Shown piece after piece: positions 1 through 8,792 of a DNA stretch of 64,000 bases. Every line of letters begins with the position of its first letter. The first letter of the stretch is position 1. Origin of the DNA: Topomyia yanbarensis (Eukaryota; Arthropoda; Insecta; Diptera; Culicidae). Where the stretch lies: positions 96,544,113-96,608,112 of the forward strand of contig NC_080672.1 of the NCBI RefSeq assembly GCF_030247195.1, written 5' to 3'. The position numbers were made by a program, and so were the translations under genes. The notes under the pieces are model-generated. The model did not search any database, was not told the DNA's origin, and saw nothing but the letters and a program-made list of their open reading frames with translations.

Positions 1-774
1 CTGTTTGTACCGCGGGTAATGAACTGCAGCAATTGCAAGCAGCTGGGCCACACAGCCACCTATTGTGGCAATAAGAAAAGGTGCGGCAAATGCGAGGGAG
101 AACATGAGGATGACGCTTGCAGTGGAGAAACTGAGAAGTGTATTTACTGCGGGGGCCTTCCGCATGATCTTAAATCATGCCCCGCGTACAAACAGCGCGG
201 GGATAAAATTAAGCGCTCCCTTAAGGAACGCTCGAAGCGCTCTTATGCAGAAATTCTTAAGAATGCTTCGCCATCTGTCCCTTCCGAAAATTCCTTTGCT
301 CTTTTGGCTGGCGTTGAGCAAGAATCTGACGACCCACAAGAGGGAACATCTTTGGTTAACCCAGGGGAGTCCAGGAAGAGGAAAAATCAAGCTTCCCCTA
401 GATTGCCTCGTAAGGGTGCCAAGGTGTCGTCCACTCAGAGTGCGCCAACTACAATCAATAAATCCAACGGAAGTGATGCACTAAAGCCGAAGCAATTTGC
501 TCCAGGACTTGGAAATTTTAATTCTAACAAGGAGTATCCACCACTTCCAGGGACACCAAAAACCCCAAGTGTTCCCTTTTTTCAAACAAATACTCAGTCC
601 AGTAGCGGACTAATGAAATTTTCTGACATAGTGGACTTAATTTTCACAGCTTTCAATGTTACTGATCCTCTTAAAAGCATTCTGATACATTTTCTCCCTA
701 TGGTGCAAACATTTTTGAAACAGTTGACTGCTAAATGGCCCCTCCTTGCAGCGATCGTATCCTTCGATGGCTAA
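1..774 (+). CDS. gag-like ORF1 (3' part) of an I-group non-LTR retrotransposon
   Basis: The frame is open to the left edge, so the N-terminal part lies outside the window; the first Met inside is at 19. Three zinc knuckles follow closely: CSNC..H..C (CX2CX4HX4C), CGKC..H..C (CX2CX3HX4C) and CIYC..H..C (CX2CX4HX4C), all within about the first 55 residues after that Met. Such a triple CCHC block is typical of the nucleic-acid-binding ORF1 of I- and Jockey-group LINE elements, where the protein coats element RNA. The rest is a polar Ser/Pro/Lys-rich linker and a hydrophobic C-terminus. It overlaps ORF2 by 29 nt in another frame, the usual ORF1/ORF2 layout. No internal stop is seen, so this copy may be young. 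Confidence 0.85.
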   Translation: MFVPRVMNCSNCKQLGHTATYCGNKKRCGKCEGEHEDDACSGETEKCIYCGGLPHDLKSCPAYKQRGDKIKRSLKERSKRSYAEILKNASPSVPSENSFALLAGVEQESDDPQEGTSLVNPGESRKRKNQASPRLPRKGAKVSSTQSAPTTINKSNGSDALKPKQFAPGLGNFNSNKEYPPLPGTPKTPSVPFFQTNTQSSSGLMKFSDIVDLIFTAFNVTDPLKSILIHFLPMVQTFLKQLTAKWPLLAAIVSFDG

Positions 775-3700
775 GTCATCAAACGAGGTCACTGATTCGA
801 TCACTGTCCTACAATGGAATTGCAGAAGTATCCTCCCGAAAATCGATTCCTTCAAATTCTTACTAAACAGTTTAAAATGTGATGTTTTCGCATTATGTGA
901 AACTTGGTTAACTTCCGATATAAATCTCAACTTCCACGACTTTAATATAATCCGTCTGGATCGAGAAAACCCTTATGGAGGAGTACTTTTGGGGATCAAA
1001 AAGTGCTATTCTTTCAACCGAATTAACCTCCCTTCGACACCAGGCATTGAAATTGTCGCTTGTCAAGTTCTAATCAAAGGTAAAGACCTTTGCATTGCTT
1101 CCATCTACATTCCTCCTAGAGCCTCGGTAGGGCACCGAACGCTTTGTAATATCACGGAATCCTTACCGGCACCGCGGCTAGTTCTGGGAGACTTTAACTC
1201 GCACGGTACGGTATGGGGCTGTCTTCATGATGATAATAGATCAACATTAATCCAAGATCTTTGCGACAATTTCAACATGACCATCTTAAACACGGGAGAA
1301 ATGACGCGGATTCCTACACCACCAGCACGCGCAAGCGCGTTGGATTTATCGCTGTGCTCGACATCGCTACAGTTAGATTGCAGGTGGAAGGTGATCCCTG
1401 ATCCCCACGGTAGCGATCATTTGCCTATCGTGATTTCAATTGCTAACGGTTCAAGACCATCGGAAACAATCAATGTCTCGTATGACCTCACACGGAACAT
1501 TGATTGGAAGAGTTACGCGACCGCGATATCCGTTAAAATCGAATCCACTCAAGAACTTCCTCCGGAGGAAGAGTACAGGTTTTTGGCTGGCTTGATTCTC
1601 GACAGTGCGAATCAAGCTCAGACTAAACCAGTACCCAGCGCGAATACCCATGGACGGTCTCCCACCCTGTGGTGGGATAAAGAGTGCTCAGAGCTGTACG
1701 CGGAAAAGTCCACTGCATATAAGGCCTTCCGGGAAGACGGGTTACCCGCTAGCTATCTACAGTACGCGTCGTTAGAAAGGCGAATGAAGAGTCTAATGAA
1801 AGCCAAAAAACGCAGTTATTGGCGCCGGTTCGTCGACGGGTTAACGAGAGAAACAGCGATGAGCACTCTTTGGGGTACGGCTCGACGTATGCGTAACCGT
1901 AATAGTACCAACGAGAACGTGGAATATTCAAACCGTTGGATATTCGCTTTCGCCAAGAAGATCTGTCCGGACTCTGTCCCGGTACAGAAAACGTGCCACG
2001 CCGCGTCTCCTCACGATACCGCGAACGAAACACCGTTTTCGATGGTGGAGTTCTCACTTGCTCTCTTATCATGCAACAATAACGCCCCAGGGTTAGACAG
2101 AATCAAATTCAACTTGCTGAAGAATCTGCCTGACACTGCAAAAAGGCGCTTGTTGAATTTATTTAACAAGTTTCTTGAGGGTAACATTGTCCCTCATGAC
2201 TGGAGGCAAGTGAAGGTCATCGCCATCCAAAAACCAGGAAAACCAGCCTCCGACCACAACTCGTATCGGCCGATTGCAATGCTGTCCTGTATTCGGAAGT
2301 TGTTCGAGAAAATGATCTTGTATCGCCTCGACAATTGGGTTGAAGCAAATGGCTTACTGTCAGATACACAATTTGGCTTCCGCAAAGGCAAAGGGACGAA
2401 CGATTGCCTTGCGTTGCTTTCTACAGAAATCCAAATGGCCTATGCTAACAAAGAGCAGATGGCATCAGTCTTCTTGGATATTAAGGGGGCTTTTGACTCA
2501 GTTTCTATCAACATTCTGTCAGAGAAGCTGCACCAGCATGGTCTTTCGCCAATTTTAAATAACTTTTTGCTAAACCTGTTGTCTGAAAAGCACATGCACT
2601 TTTCGCATGGCGATTTAACAACATTGCGATTTAGCTACATGGGTCTTCCCCAGGGCTCATGTCTAAGTCCCCTGCTCTACAATTTCTACGTGAATGACAT
2701 TGACGATTGTCTTGCCAATTCATGCACGCTAAGGCAACTTGCAGACGACGGCGTGGTCTCTGTCACAGGGCCCAAAGCTGCCGACTTGCAAGGACCATTA
2801 CAAAATACCTTGGACAATTTGTCTGCTTGGGCTCTTCAGCTGGGTATTGAGTTCTCCACGGAGAAAACTGAGTTGGTTGTTTTTTCTAGGAAGCGTGAGC
2901 CGGCGCAACTCCAGCTTCTATTAATGGGTGTAACGATCAATCAGGTTTTCACATTTAAATATCTCGGGGTATGGTTCGACTCTAAAGGTACCTGGGGATG
3001 TCACATTAGGTATCTGAAACAGAAATGCCAACAAAGGATCAATTTTCTCCGAACAATAACTGGAACATGGTGGGGTGCCCACCCAGGAGACCTGATCAGG
3101 TTATACCAAACAACGATATTGTCGGTGATGGAGTACGGGTGTTTCAGTTTCCGCTCCGCTGCGAACATACACTTCATCAAACTGGAGAGAATCCAGTATC
3201 GTTGCTTGCGCATTGCCTTGGGTTGCATGCACTCGACCCATACGATGAGTCTCGAAGTGCTGGCGGGCGTTCTTCCGCTAAAAAATCGATTTTGGGAACT
3301 CTCATATCGATTGCTCATCCGATGCGACATTCTGAACCCGTTGGTGATTGAAAACTTCGAGAGGCTCGTCGAGCTTAATTCTCAAACCCGATTTATGGCC
3401 TTGTACTTCGACTACATGGCACAGAGCATTAACCCTTCTTCATATACTCCCAACCGTGTTCGTTTCCTAGATACTTCTGATTCTACTGTGTTCTTCGACA
3501 CATCCATGAAGGAAGAGATTCGTGGAATCCCGGACCATATACGCCCGCAAGTGATCCCCAATATATTTTATAATAAATTCCGAGAAGTCGACTGTGACAA
3601 AATGTTCTACACTGACGGATCAAATCTCGATGGGTCCACTGGCTTCGGTATCTTCAACAATACTATCACCGCTTCATTCAAGCTCAATGATCCCGCTTCA

Positions 3701-4453
3701 GTTTACGTCGCAGAGTTAGCTGCAATTCAGTACACCCTTGGGATCATCGACACTCTGCCCACAGATCACTACTTCATCATTTCGGACAGCCTCAGCTCCA
3801 TCGAGGCTCTTCGTGCGATGAAGCCCAAAAAGCAATTCCCATATTTCCTGGGGAAGATACGGGAGTCCTTGTGTACGTTATCTGAAAAATCTTATCAAAT
3901 TACCTTTGTTTGGGTCCCCTCTCATTGCTCTATTCCGGGCAATGAAAAGGCCGACTCATTAGCAAAGGTGGGCGCATTAAATGGTGACATATATGAAAGA
4001 CCAATCTGCTTCAACGAATTTTTTAGTATTTGTCGTCAGAGGACACTCAGCAGTTGGCAAACCTCGTGGAGCAATGGTGAACTTGGACGATGGCTACATT
4101 CCATTATCCCAAAGGTATCAACGCAGCCTTGGTTCAGGGGGATGGATGTGAGTCGGGATTTTATTCGTGTAATGTCCCGACTTATGTCCAACCACTACAC
4201 CTTGGATGCGCATTTGCGGCGTATTGGGCTTGCGGAGAGTAGTCTGTGCGCTTGTGACGAGGGCTATCACGACATCGAGCACGTTGTCTGGGTATGCGCC
4301 GGGTATTTGGACGCCAGGTCTCAGTTAAAGGATTCCCTTCGGGCCCGAGGTAGACCACCCAATGTCCCAGTCCGAGATATGCTGGCAAATCGTGATTTCC
4401 CCTATATGTCCCTTATTTATACTTTCATAAAAACGATAAATATCCCAATTTAG
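746..4453 (+). CDS. ORF2 polyprotein: endonuclease, reverse transcriptase, RNase H (I-group non-LTR retrotransposon)
   Basis: The 1235-residue ORF is uninterrupted. Residues about 10-230 are an APE-type endonuclease: QWNCRSI, CETW near residue 50, GDFNSHG near 147 and SDHLPI near 223. Reverse transcriptase occupies about 480-760: QFGFRKGKGTNDC, FLDIKGAFDS near 576, GLPQGSCLSP near 631 and the catalytic box LADDGVV near 664, where Leu replaces the usual Phe/Tyr before ADD. An RNase H domain lies near 954-1075 (YTDGSNL, VAELAAI, ISDSLSS, SHCSIPGNEKAD), with all acidic positions present. A C-terminal Cys/His motif (CACDEGYHDIEH...C) is near 1168. RNase H excludes a plain Jockey element and points to the I/LOA side of the tree; the exact family is not assigned. 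All catalytic motifs look intact, so this copy could be functional if its 5' end outside the window is complete. Confidence 0.93.
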   Translation: MQRSYPSMAKSSNEVTDSITVLQWNCRSILPKIDSFKFLLNSLKCDVFALCETWLTSDINLNFHDFNIIRLDRENPYGGVLLGIKKCYSFNRINLPSTPGIEIVACQVLIKGKDLCIASIYIPPRASVGHRTLCNITESLPAPRLVLGDFNSHGTVWGCLHDDNRSTLIQDLCDNFNMTILNTGEMTRIPTPPARASALDLSLCSTSLQLDCRWKVIPDPHGSDHLPIVISIANGSRPSETINVSYDLTRNIDWKSYATAISVKIESTQELPPEEEYRFLAGLILDSANQAQTKPVPSANTHGRSPTLWWDKECSELYAEKSTAYKAFREDGLPASYLQYASLERRMKSLMKAKKRSYWRRFVDGLTRETAMSTLWGTARRMRNRNSTNENVEYSNRWIFAFAKKICPDSVPVQKTCHAASPHDTANETPFSMVEFSLALLSCNNNAPGLDRIKFNLLKNLPDTAKRRLLNLFNKFLEGNIVPHDWRQVKVIAIQKPGKPASDHNSYRPIAMLSCIRKLFEKMILYRLDNWVEANGLLSDTQFGFRKGKGTNDCLALLSTEIQMAYANKEQMASVFLDIKGAFDSVSINILSEKLHQHGLSPILNNFLLNLLSEKHMHFSHGDLTTLRFSYMGLPQGSCLSPLLYNFYVNDIDDCLANSCTLRQLADDGVVSVTGPKAADLQGPLQNTLDNLSAWALQLGIEFSTEKTELVVFSRKREPAQLQLLLMGVTINQVFTFKYLGVWFDSKGTWGCHIRYLKQKCQQRINFLRTITGTWWGAHPGDLIRLYQTTILSVMEYGCFSFRSAANIHFIKLERIQYRCLRIALGCMHSTHTMSLEVLAGVLPLKNRFWELSYRLLIRCDILNPLVIENFERLVELNSQTRFMALYFDYMAQSINPSSYTPNRVRFLDTSDSTVFFDTSMKEEIRGIPDHIRPQVIPNIFYNKFREVDCDKMFYTDGSNLDGSTGFGIFNNTITASFKLNDPASVYVAELAAIQYTLGIIDTLPTDHYFIISDSLSSIEALRAMKPKKQFPYFLGKIRESLCTLSEKSYQITFVWVPSHCSIPGNEKADSLAKVGALNGDIYERPICFNEFFSICRQRTLSSWQTSWSNGELGRWLHSIIPKVSTQPWFRGMDVSRDFIRVMSRLMSNHYTLDAHLRRIGLAESSLCACDEGYHDIEHVVWVCAGYLDARSQLKDSLRARGRPPNVPVRDMLANRDFPYMSLIYTFIKTINIPI

Positions 4454-5310
4454 CCCCTCTCTTTTTATTTCTCGTTTTAGAAGTTTTCTCCTGCCTTTTG
4501 GGACCGATCAGCTCCAGGCTGCAACTATGTAACCGCCGTCGCACTTACCACTACGGAAACTGAAGCGAGAGCGACTCGAGGTCCGATGACTTTTGAAGGA
4601 TTCCCCGCGGGTCCGAAGAATACCATCCGCCAATCCGACCTACTAGACTGAGGCGCTAATTTGTCTCGCTGATCTCCCGTTTGCCCGAAAGTTGCAAGTT
4701 TTGCTCTTCTCTCCCGGTCACCATCTACGCTTTCTCTCCCCTGTCCTTGATACAACTGCTTCTACAGCCCCCTCTGAATATCTTGACCAAGCATAAGTCT
4801 CCGCTAAAAAAGTCCAAATTTGTATTCTGTATTCCTAGTTTTAAGATAGTTGTAATTTTACCTCTTTGTTAAAACTATTGTCCCCCATCTTGTAAATAGA
4901 ATTGTATCCCTAGTTTTAAAACACCGGTGAATTTTCTCATAAACATTTGTTCCCCCTTTTGTGTACCAAACTATATTGTTAGTTTTAAGATAACTGTAAA
5001 TATTTCCTAAAAAACTATTACTATTGAATTCCTTGTTTTAAAATTTTTCATAAAAAAAAATCTTTTGCTCCCTCTCTTGTATATAGAATTTTATTTCTAG
5101 TCTTAAGATAGCTGTAAAATTTTTCTTTTAAAAAAAAAATATTTCACCATTGTAACCTCCTAGTTTTAAAATATCCAAAATGTAAAAAAAAATATTTCAC
5201 CATTGTAACCTCCTAGTTTTAAAATATCCAAAATGTAAAAACAAAAGAATTTGGCACCGCCAAGCTAACGCATTTGTGCCTATCAAATAAACGAAATGAA
5301 TAAAAAAAAA
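4454..5310 (+). mobile_element. 3' UTR and A-rich tail of the I-group element
   Basis: From the ORF2 stop to an A-rich end at 5301-5310. From about 4830 the sequence repeats a loose unit around the motif CTAGTTTTAAgATAgyTGTAA, at irregular 60-80 bp spacing. The last part, 5132-5236, is a clean 53-bp tandem duplication (ATTTCACCATTGTAACCTCC recurs). The tail contains AATAAA at 5286-5291. The 3' boundary at 5310/5311 is supported because the following bases (tatacatactt...) align with a paralogous stretch starting near 8401 that lacks the element. The target-site duplicate would lie upstream of the window. Confidence 0.7.
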
Positions 5311-5629
5311 TATACATACTTGGAAATCTAATAGAAGATTCCTGGTCATATTTCTGAATCATTAGTGCGAACATTGTGTAATTTGGTTAAGTACAATGAA
5401 AGTTACAAACTTTCCAAACTTGACCATCTGTTCCTTCCGAAATATTGAAATGGGGTGTCTATATTAAACCGTTAGTCGTGGTCACAATAAAAAAGATGGG
5501 TGGGTAATGTCTGTGACATAACCGGAGCGTCGTGACTTTAATTCGAGAGGGTAATTTAAATCTAATAATATTCAACAGAATCACGTGTGAATGGGAAATC
5601 TTCAAATAATTATCTATGGTAATAATGGT
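5311..5629. other. Non-coding flank, paralogous to 8400-8580
   Basis: No gene is seen. The sequence resembles 8400-8580 (shared tatacatactt start, a ttctgttaagta/ttggttaagta block and a gatattttgaaacggg/gaaatattgaaatgggg block), so both ends of the histone-relic region carry related flanks. Confidence 0.4.
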
Positions 5630-5645
5630 GGTTCTGAAAAGAACC
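5630..5645 (-). other. Histone mRNA 3' stem-loop, copy C
   Basis: On the minus strand this reads GGTTCTTTTCAGAACC: a perfect 6-bp stem with a TTTC loop, the shape of the replication-dependent histone 3' processing hairpin bound by SLBP. It lies just downstream of the H3 relic on the same strand. Confidence 0.75.
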
Positions 5646-5659
5646 TTTGGTTTCGGCGT

Positions 5660-5872
5660 TGGTGTTGATGGTGATGCGCTGGATCGTTGGATTTATTTGG
5701 CATGATAGTTACGTGCCTGGCGAACTGTTTTGTAGCCTCGAACAAAACGACAAGACTGGCTTCTTCGGGTACCATTACGGCTGAACTTTATAAGTTTAGC
5801 TCGACTTTGAAATCCTGCACAAGCTCATGAATCAGACGCTGGTAGGGCAATTTTGTTTGCTACTAGCACGGA
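5660..5872 (-). pseudogene. Histone H3 pseudogene fragment, copy C (C-terminal half)
   Basis: Minus-strand translation gives KLPYQRLIHELVQDF, SSAVMVPEEAS and VTIMPNK pieces that line up with the H3 C-terminal half (KLPFQRLVREIAQDF, SSAVMALQEAS, VTIMPKD). An in-frame stop follows the ELNL stretch and the very C-terminus is scrambled. The N-terminal half is missing: similarity ends near 5870, where the sequence joins the left edge of tandem unit A. The histone stem-loop at 5630-5645 sits at the expected place. It is clearly non-functional and is the most diverged of the three copies. Confidence 0.75.
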
Positions 5873-6015
5873 GCTGCACAAAAAAAATCATTTAATGCAG
5901 TTAGTTCACGGAGGCTGCCAAAAAGCTCGAATTGAAGCATGCGACTTCAACCTTTCTCTTAAACACATGCAATTGAAGCAACACTGATCACTAGAGGGAT
6001 GGTGAGGGAACACGC

Positions 6016-6108
6016 ACATTCGTTTTGGTTATACTGATAATAGCAGCAGAAAGGAATGGAAAAGCAGTGCACGAAACGAGTGAGAAGATAATTTAAATTT
6101 TTGTTCCG
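6016..6108 (+). promoter_or_regulatory. Inverted copy of the H3 promoter-like block (unit A)
   Basis: The plus strand here (CATTCGTTTTGGTTAT ... GGAATGGAAAAG ... GCACGAAACGAG) matches the minus strand of 6670-6775, the upstream region of the H3 relic. The same block occurs in unit B near 7157-7235. It points towards the 3' end of the H3 relic, so promoter-like blocks face each other. No gene follows it. Confidence 0.4.
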
Positions 6109-6216
6109 TGTTCAAGCTACTTCTTTCCACACAACGTATTATGTTGCTTGTTGAAAATTTGTTACACATCTTAAAATGAAAGTTTCAGTTTAACTCTCAC
6201 TAGAACACAATTGATT

Positions 6217-6232
6217 GGTCCTGAAAAGAACC
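6217..6232 (-). other. Histone mRNA 3' stem-loop, copy A
   Basis: Minus strand GGTTCTTTTCAGGACC: 6-bp stem with one G-U wobble and a TTTC loop, 18 bp past the H3 relic's stop codon. Confidence 0.75.
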
Positions 6233-6249
6233 GTTGCTTTTATTGTAAT

Positions 6250-6620
6250 TTACGCCCACTCCCAGCGGACACTGTGAGCCAGTTTGATTTCTTTTGCGAG
6301 AAAGTTACGTACTTGGCGCACTATTTTGTATCCTCAAACAAACCGACCAAGTAGGCATCACTGGCTTCATTACGGCTGTTTTGTAAGCGTAGCTCGACTT
6401 TGAAGTAATACACAACCTTACGAACCAGACGCTGGAATGTTAGCCAGCGGATTAGTTGCTCCGTTGCCCTTTAGTTGGGGCGAAATACTGGCATGTCGAC
6501 AGTTCCTGATCGGTAGTTGGTTGCGATGGGCCACCAGTAGCTGGGGCACTTTGTCGGACCGTCATCATTGCCAACTGCTTTCCTCCGGTGGACTGGCTGC
6601 TTGCTAGTGCTTGAACAAAT
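6250..6620 (-). pseudogene. Histone H3 pseudogene, copy A
   Basis: Read on the minus strand, pieces of H3 appear in order: KQ..STGGK..QLA near the N-terminus, [29 protein letters not shown] and a final KEIKLAHSVRWEWA-stop that matches KDIQLARRIRGERA-stop. The start codon is not recognisable, several residues of the N-terminal tail are deleted, frames shift repeatedly, and a stop follows FEDTK. H3 is normally 136 codons and almost invariant, so this is a dead copy. A TATA-like motif is upstream (about 6650) and a histone stem-loop downstream, so it arose by DNA duplication or cluster decay rather than from polyadenylated mRNA. Confidence 0.85.
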
Positions 6621-6639
6621 ACGAATGATGAGAAAAACC

Positions 6640-6780
6640 AACCGACCAATATTCATATATGAACACACGAGAAAGCACTACTATCGCTCTCTCGCTCGTT
6701 TTCGTGCCGTTCCTGTGCCTTTCCTTTCCGTTCGGCTACCAATACTAGCATAACCAAAACGAATATTCTGTCTTTCCATC
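6640..6780 (-). promoter_or_regulatory. Relic promoter region of H3 copy A
   Basis: On the minus strand it contains ATTCGTTTTGGTTATG, a GGAAAGGAAAGG block, a repeated CGAGCGAGAGAG stretch and a TATATGAA box about 30-40 bp before the lost H3 start. The block is shared with unit B (8060-8170). Confidence 0.45.
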
Positions 6781-7294
6781 GCCTTCAATCTAGTGGCCAG
6801 TGCTAGCAAACTTGCATGTTCAGTTTTTCAATAACAACATTCCAACAATATTTTCAAAGAATGTTGCAGAGTTGAAAAGAACGAAGGAAAAGATTTTCAC
6901 AAATTTAAATTCTTTTGTGTTATTTGTTAGCGCTGATAAAGGCTATTTAGTTTGCTACTAGCAAGGAGCTGCACAAACAAATCGATTTATGCAGTTAATC
7001 AACGGAGGCTGCCAAAAAGTTCGAATAAAAGCATGCGACTAGTGTACTTTGCACGTTCTATATTTTATCAATACTAGAGAGGATCAATAAAATAATTCAA
7101 ATTGTAATAACGACATGCAATTGTGGCAACACAGGCCATGGGATGGTGGGAGAATACGCACATTCGTTTTGGTTATGATGGTATTAGCAGCAGAAAGGAA
7201 TGGAAAAGCACGTGCACGAAAACGAGCTAGAGAGGATAATTTAAATGCTCTTTCTTTCCACACATCGTATTTCTTATATAGCTTTCTGAAATTA

Positions 7295-7599
7295 GGGACC
7301 ATCCATAAATGACGTAGCATTATATGGGGGAGGGGGAGTTTTGTATTTTGTGATGATGTGTGACGACAGGGGGGTAGGGGGTCATGTCATGCTACGAAGC
7401 TTTTTTAAAGGGTAATAACCTACATGGTTTTTTTCATTTTTTTAAAAAAATTGCGTGGTCAAGGGGGGGTAGATTTACCGTCAAGCTACGTAATTACCAG
7501 GGGGTATTTAGAAGTTTGTGACGAAATGCTACGATGGGGGAGGGGGGGGGGGGGTGTTAAAAACAATAAAAAAATGCTACATCATTTATGGATGGTCCC
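7295..7599. mobile_element. MITE with TIR GGGACCATCCATAAATGACG, TSD TTA
   Basis: 305 bp bounded by near-perfect terminal inverted repeats of about 26 bp and flanked by TTA at 7292-7294 and 7600-7602. Tandem unit A has the uninterrupted site (gaaaatttgttacac at 6147-6161), which independently fixes the insertion. The interior is G-rich (runs of G near 7542). A 3-bp TTA duplication and GGG-starting TIRs fit PIF/Harbinger-derived MITEs; that class call is inference. A second, eroded copy is at 49149-49470. Confidence 0.8.
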
Positions 7600-7661
7600 T
7601 TATTTGTTATGCACCATAAAATGTAAATATCAGTTCAACTCTTATTAGAACACAATTAATT

Positions 7662-7677
7662 GGTCCTGTAAAGAACC
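7662..7677 (-). other. Histone mRNA 3' stem-loop, copy B
   Basis: Minus strand GGTTCTTTACAGGACC: same stem as copy A with loop TTAC instead of TTTC. Confidence 0.65.
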
Positions 7678-7705
7678 GGTAATTGTTTTATTGCGGGGGC
7701 ATAAT

Positions 7706-8058
7706 TCAGACGCACTCCCCGCGGACACGGTGAGCCTGTTTAATATATTTGGCCTGAAAGTTATGCGCTTGGCGCACTATTTTGCATCCTCGAACAAACC
7801 GACCAAGTAGGCATCGTTGGCTTCTCGGGGCATCATTACGACTGAGCTTTGTAAGCGTAGCTCGAATTCGCAGTCCTATACAATCTCACGAACCAGACGC
7901 TGGAACGATAGCTTACAGATTAGTTGCCCTTCAGTTGGGGCGAAATTCTTGCAGGGCGACAGTTCCGATGAGTCACCAGTAGCTGGAGCACTTTTTCGGA
8001 CCGTCGTCATTGCCAACTGCTTTCCTTCGGTGGACTGGCTGCTTGCTAGTACTTGAAC
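7706..8058 (-). pseudogene. Histone H3 pseudogene, copy B
   Basis: Minus-strand translation contains [60 protein letters not shown] and an RVRGECV-stop end, each matching H3 in order. An internal stop after the REIV segment, a second after FEDAK, and deletions in the N-terminal tail and before the C-terminus show it is dead. It is better preserved than copies A and C. TATATAAA is about 40 bp upstream (minus strand, near 8090-8100). Confidence 0.85.
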
Positions 8059-8084
8059 GAATACGAATGATGAGAAAAACCGAC

Positions 8085-8170
8085 CGACAGATATTTATAT
8101 AATCGCGCTTTCTCGCTCGTTATCGTGTCGTGCATGAGCCTTTCCTTTCCGTCCGGCTTCTAATGGCCTA
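8085..8170 (-). promoter_or_regulatory. Relic promoter region of H3 copy B
   Basis: On the minus strand this holds ATTCCTTTGGTTAGG, GGAAAGGAAAGG, AACGAGCGAGAAAG and a TATATAAA box, the same order as in copy A. Confidence 0.45.
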
Positions 8171-8180
8171 ACCAAAGGAA

Positions 8181-8792
8181 TATGCCGTCTTTCCCCCACC
8201 AACTGCTCTCGTCAAGCAATCCAATACGAATAATCATAGGAGCAAACATGTAGTGGACCTATATATAAACTTTTCATTATTTTATTGTTCGGTTGGTCCA
8301 CCATATTGACGGCTCTGTGCGGGATGGGCTGAAAATTTTCACTTTTCCGAGTCGTTTTAGAAAGATTTTTCAAAACACATTTTTTGTTATTAGTGCATGT
8401 TATACATACTTCAAATTTTAATACAGCATAGAGGAACATATTTTCAACAAATTGGCCTAAAAATCAAATCATTCTGTTAAGTATGATAAAAGTTATTAAC
8501 GTTCAAAATCTGACGCGACGCCGCAGCCGATATTTTGAAACGGGACCCCTATATTGAAAGCTTAAATGTATTCTACATTAAAAGATTTGTTATCTCGTCC
8601 TGTGCAAAAGAGTACATTTTAGCATACAAAAATGCTCACCCTAGTAAGAGATACATTGAAACTCGCAGAAATTAGTTCTGTTCTTAACTAAATCAGTCAA
8701 AAATATGACATGCAATATATGATAATTCCCTAGAATCACTACAATTTAAAATAGTAACAAAAAATATTAATCATTCCATTTTTTACATGCAG
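8181..8792. other. Non-coding; right end is the 3' part of a lipase intron
   Basis: No exon of the expected lipase N-terminal region could be found here. 8400-8580 resembles 5311-5490. The segment ends in a splice acceptor (TTTTTTACATGCAG, ending at 8792). Confidence 0.5.

Larger units (their letters stand above)
5852..8170. repeat. Tandem duplication (units A and B) carrying H3 relics
   Basis: Unit A (about 5852-6780) and unit B (about 6950-8170) share the same order of blocks: the gctactagca-ggagctgcac edge, the tgcagtta...cggaggctgcc block, a plus-strand copy of the H3 promoter-like sequence, the histone stem-loop, the H3 relic and a minus-strand promoter. Unit B is longer because of the MITE at 7295-7599. 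Spacer of about 120 bp lies between the units. The arrangement is what one expects from decay of an old tandem histone cluster. Confidence 0.7.
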
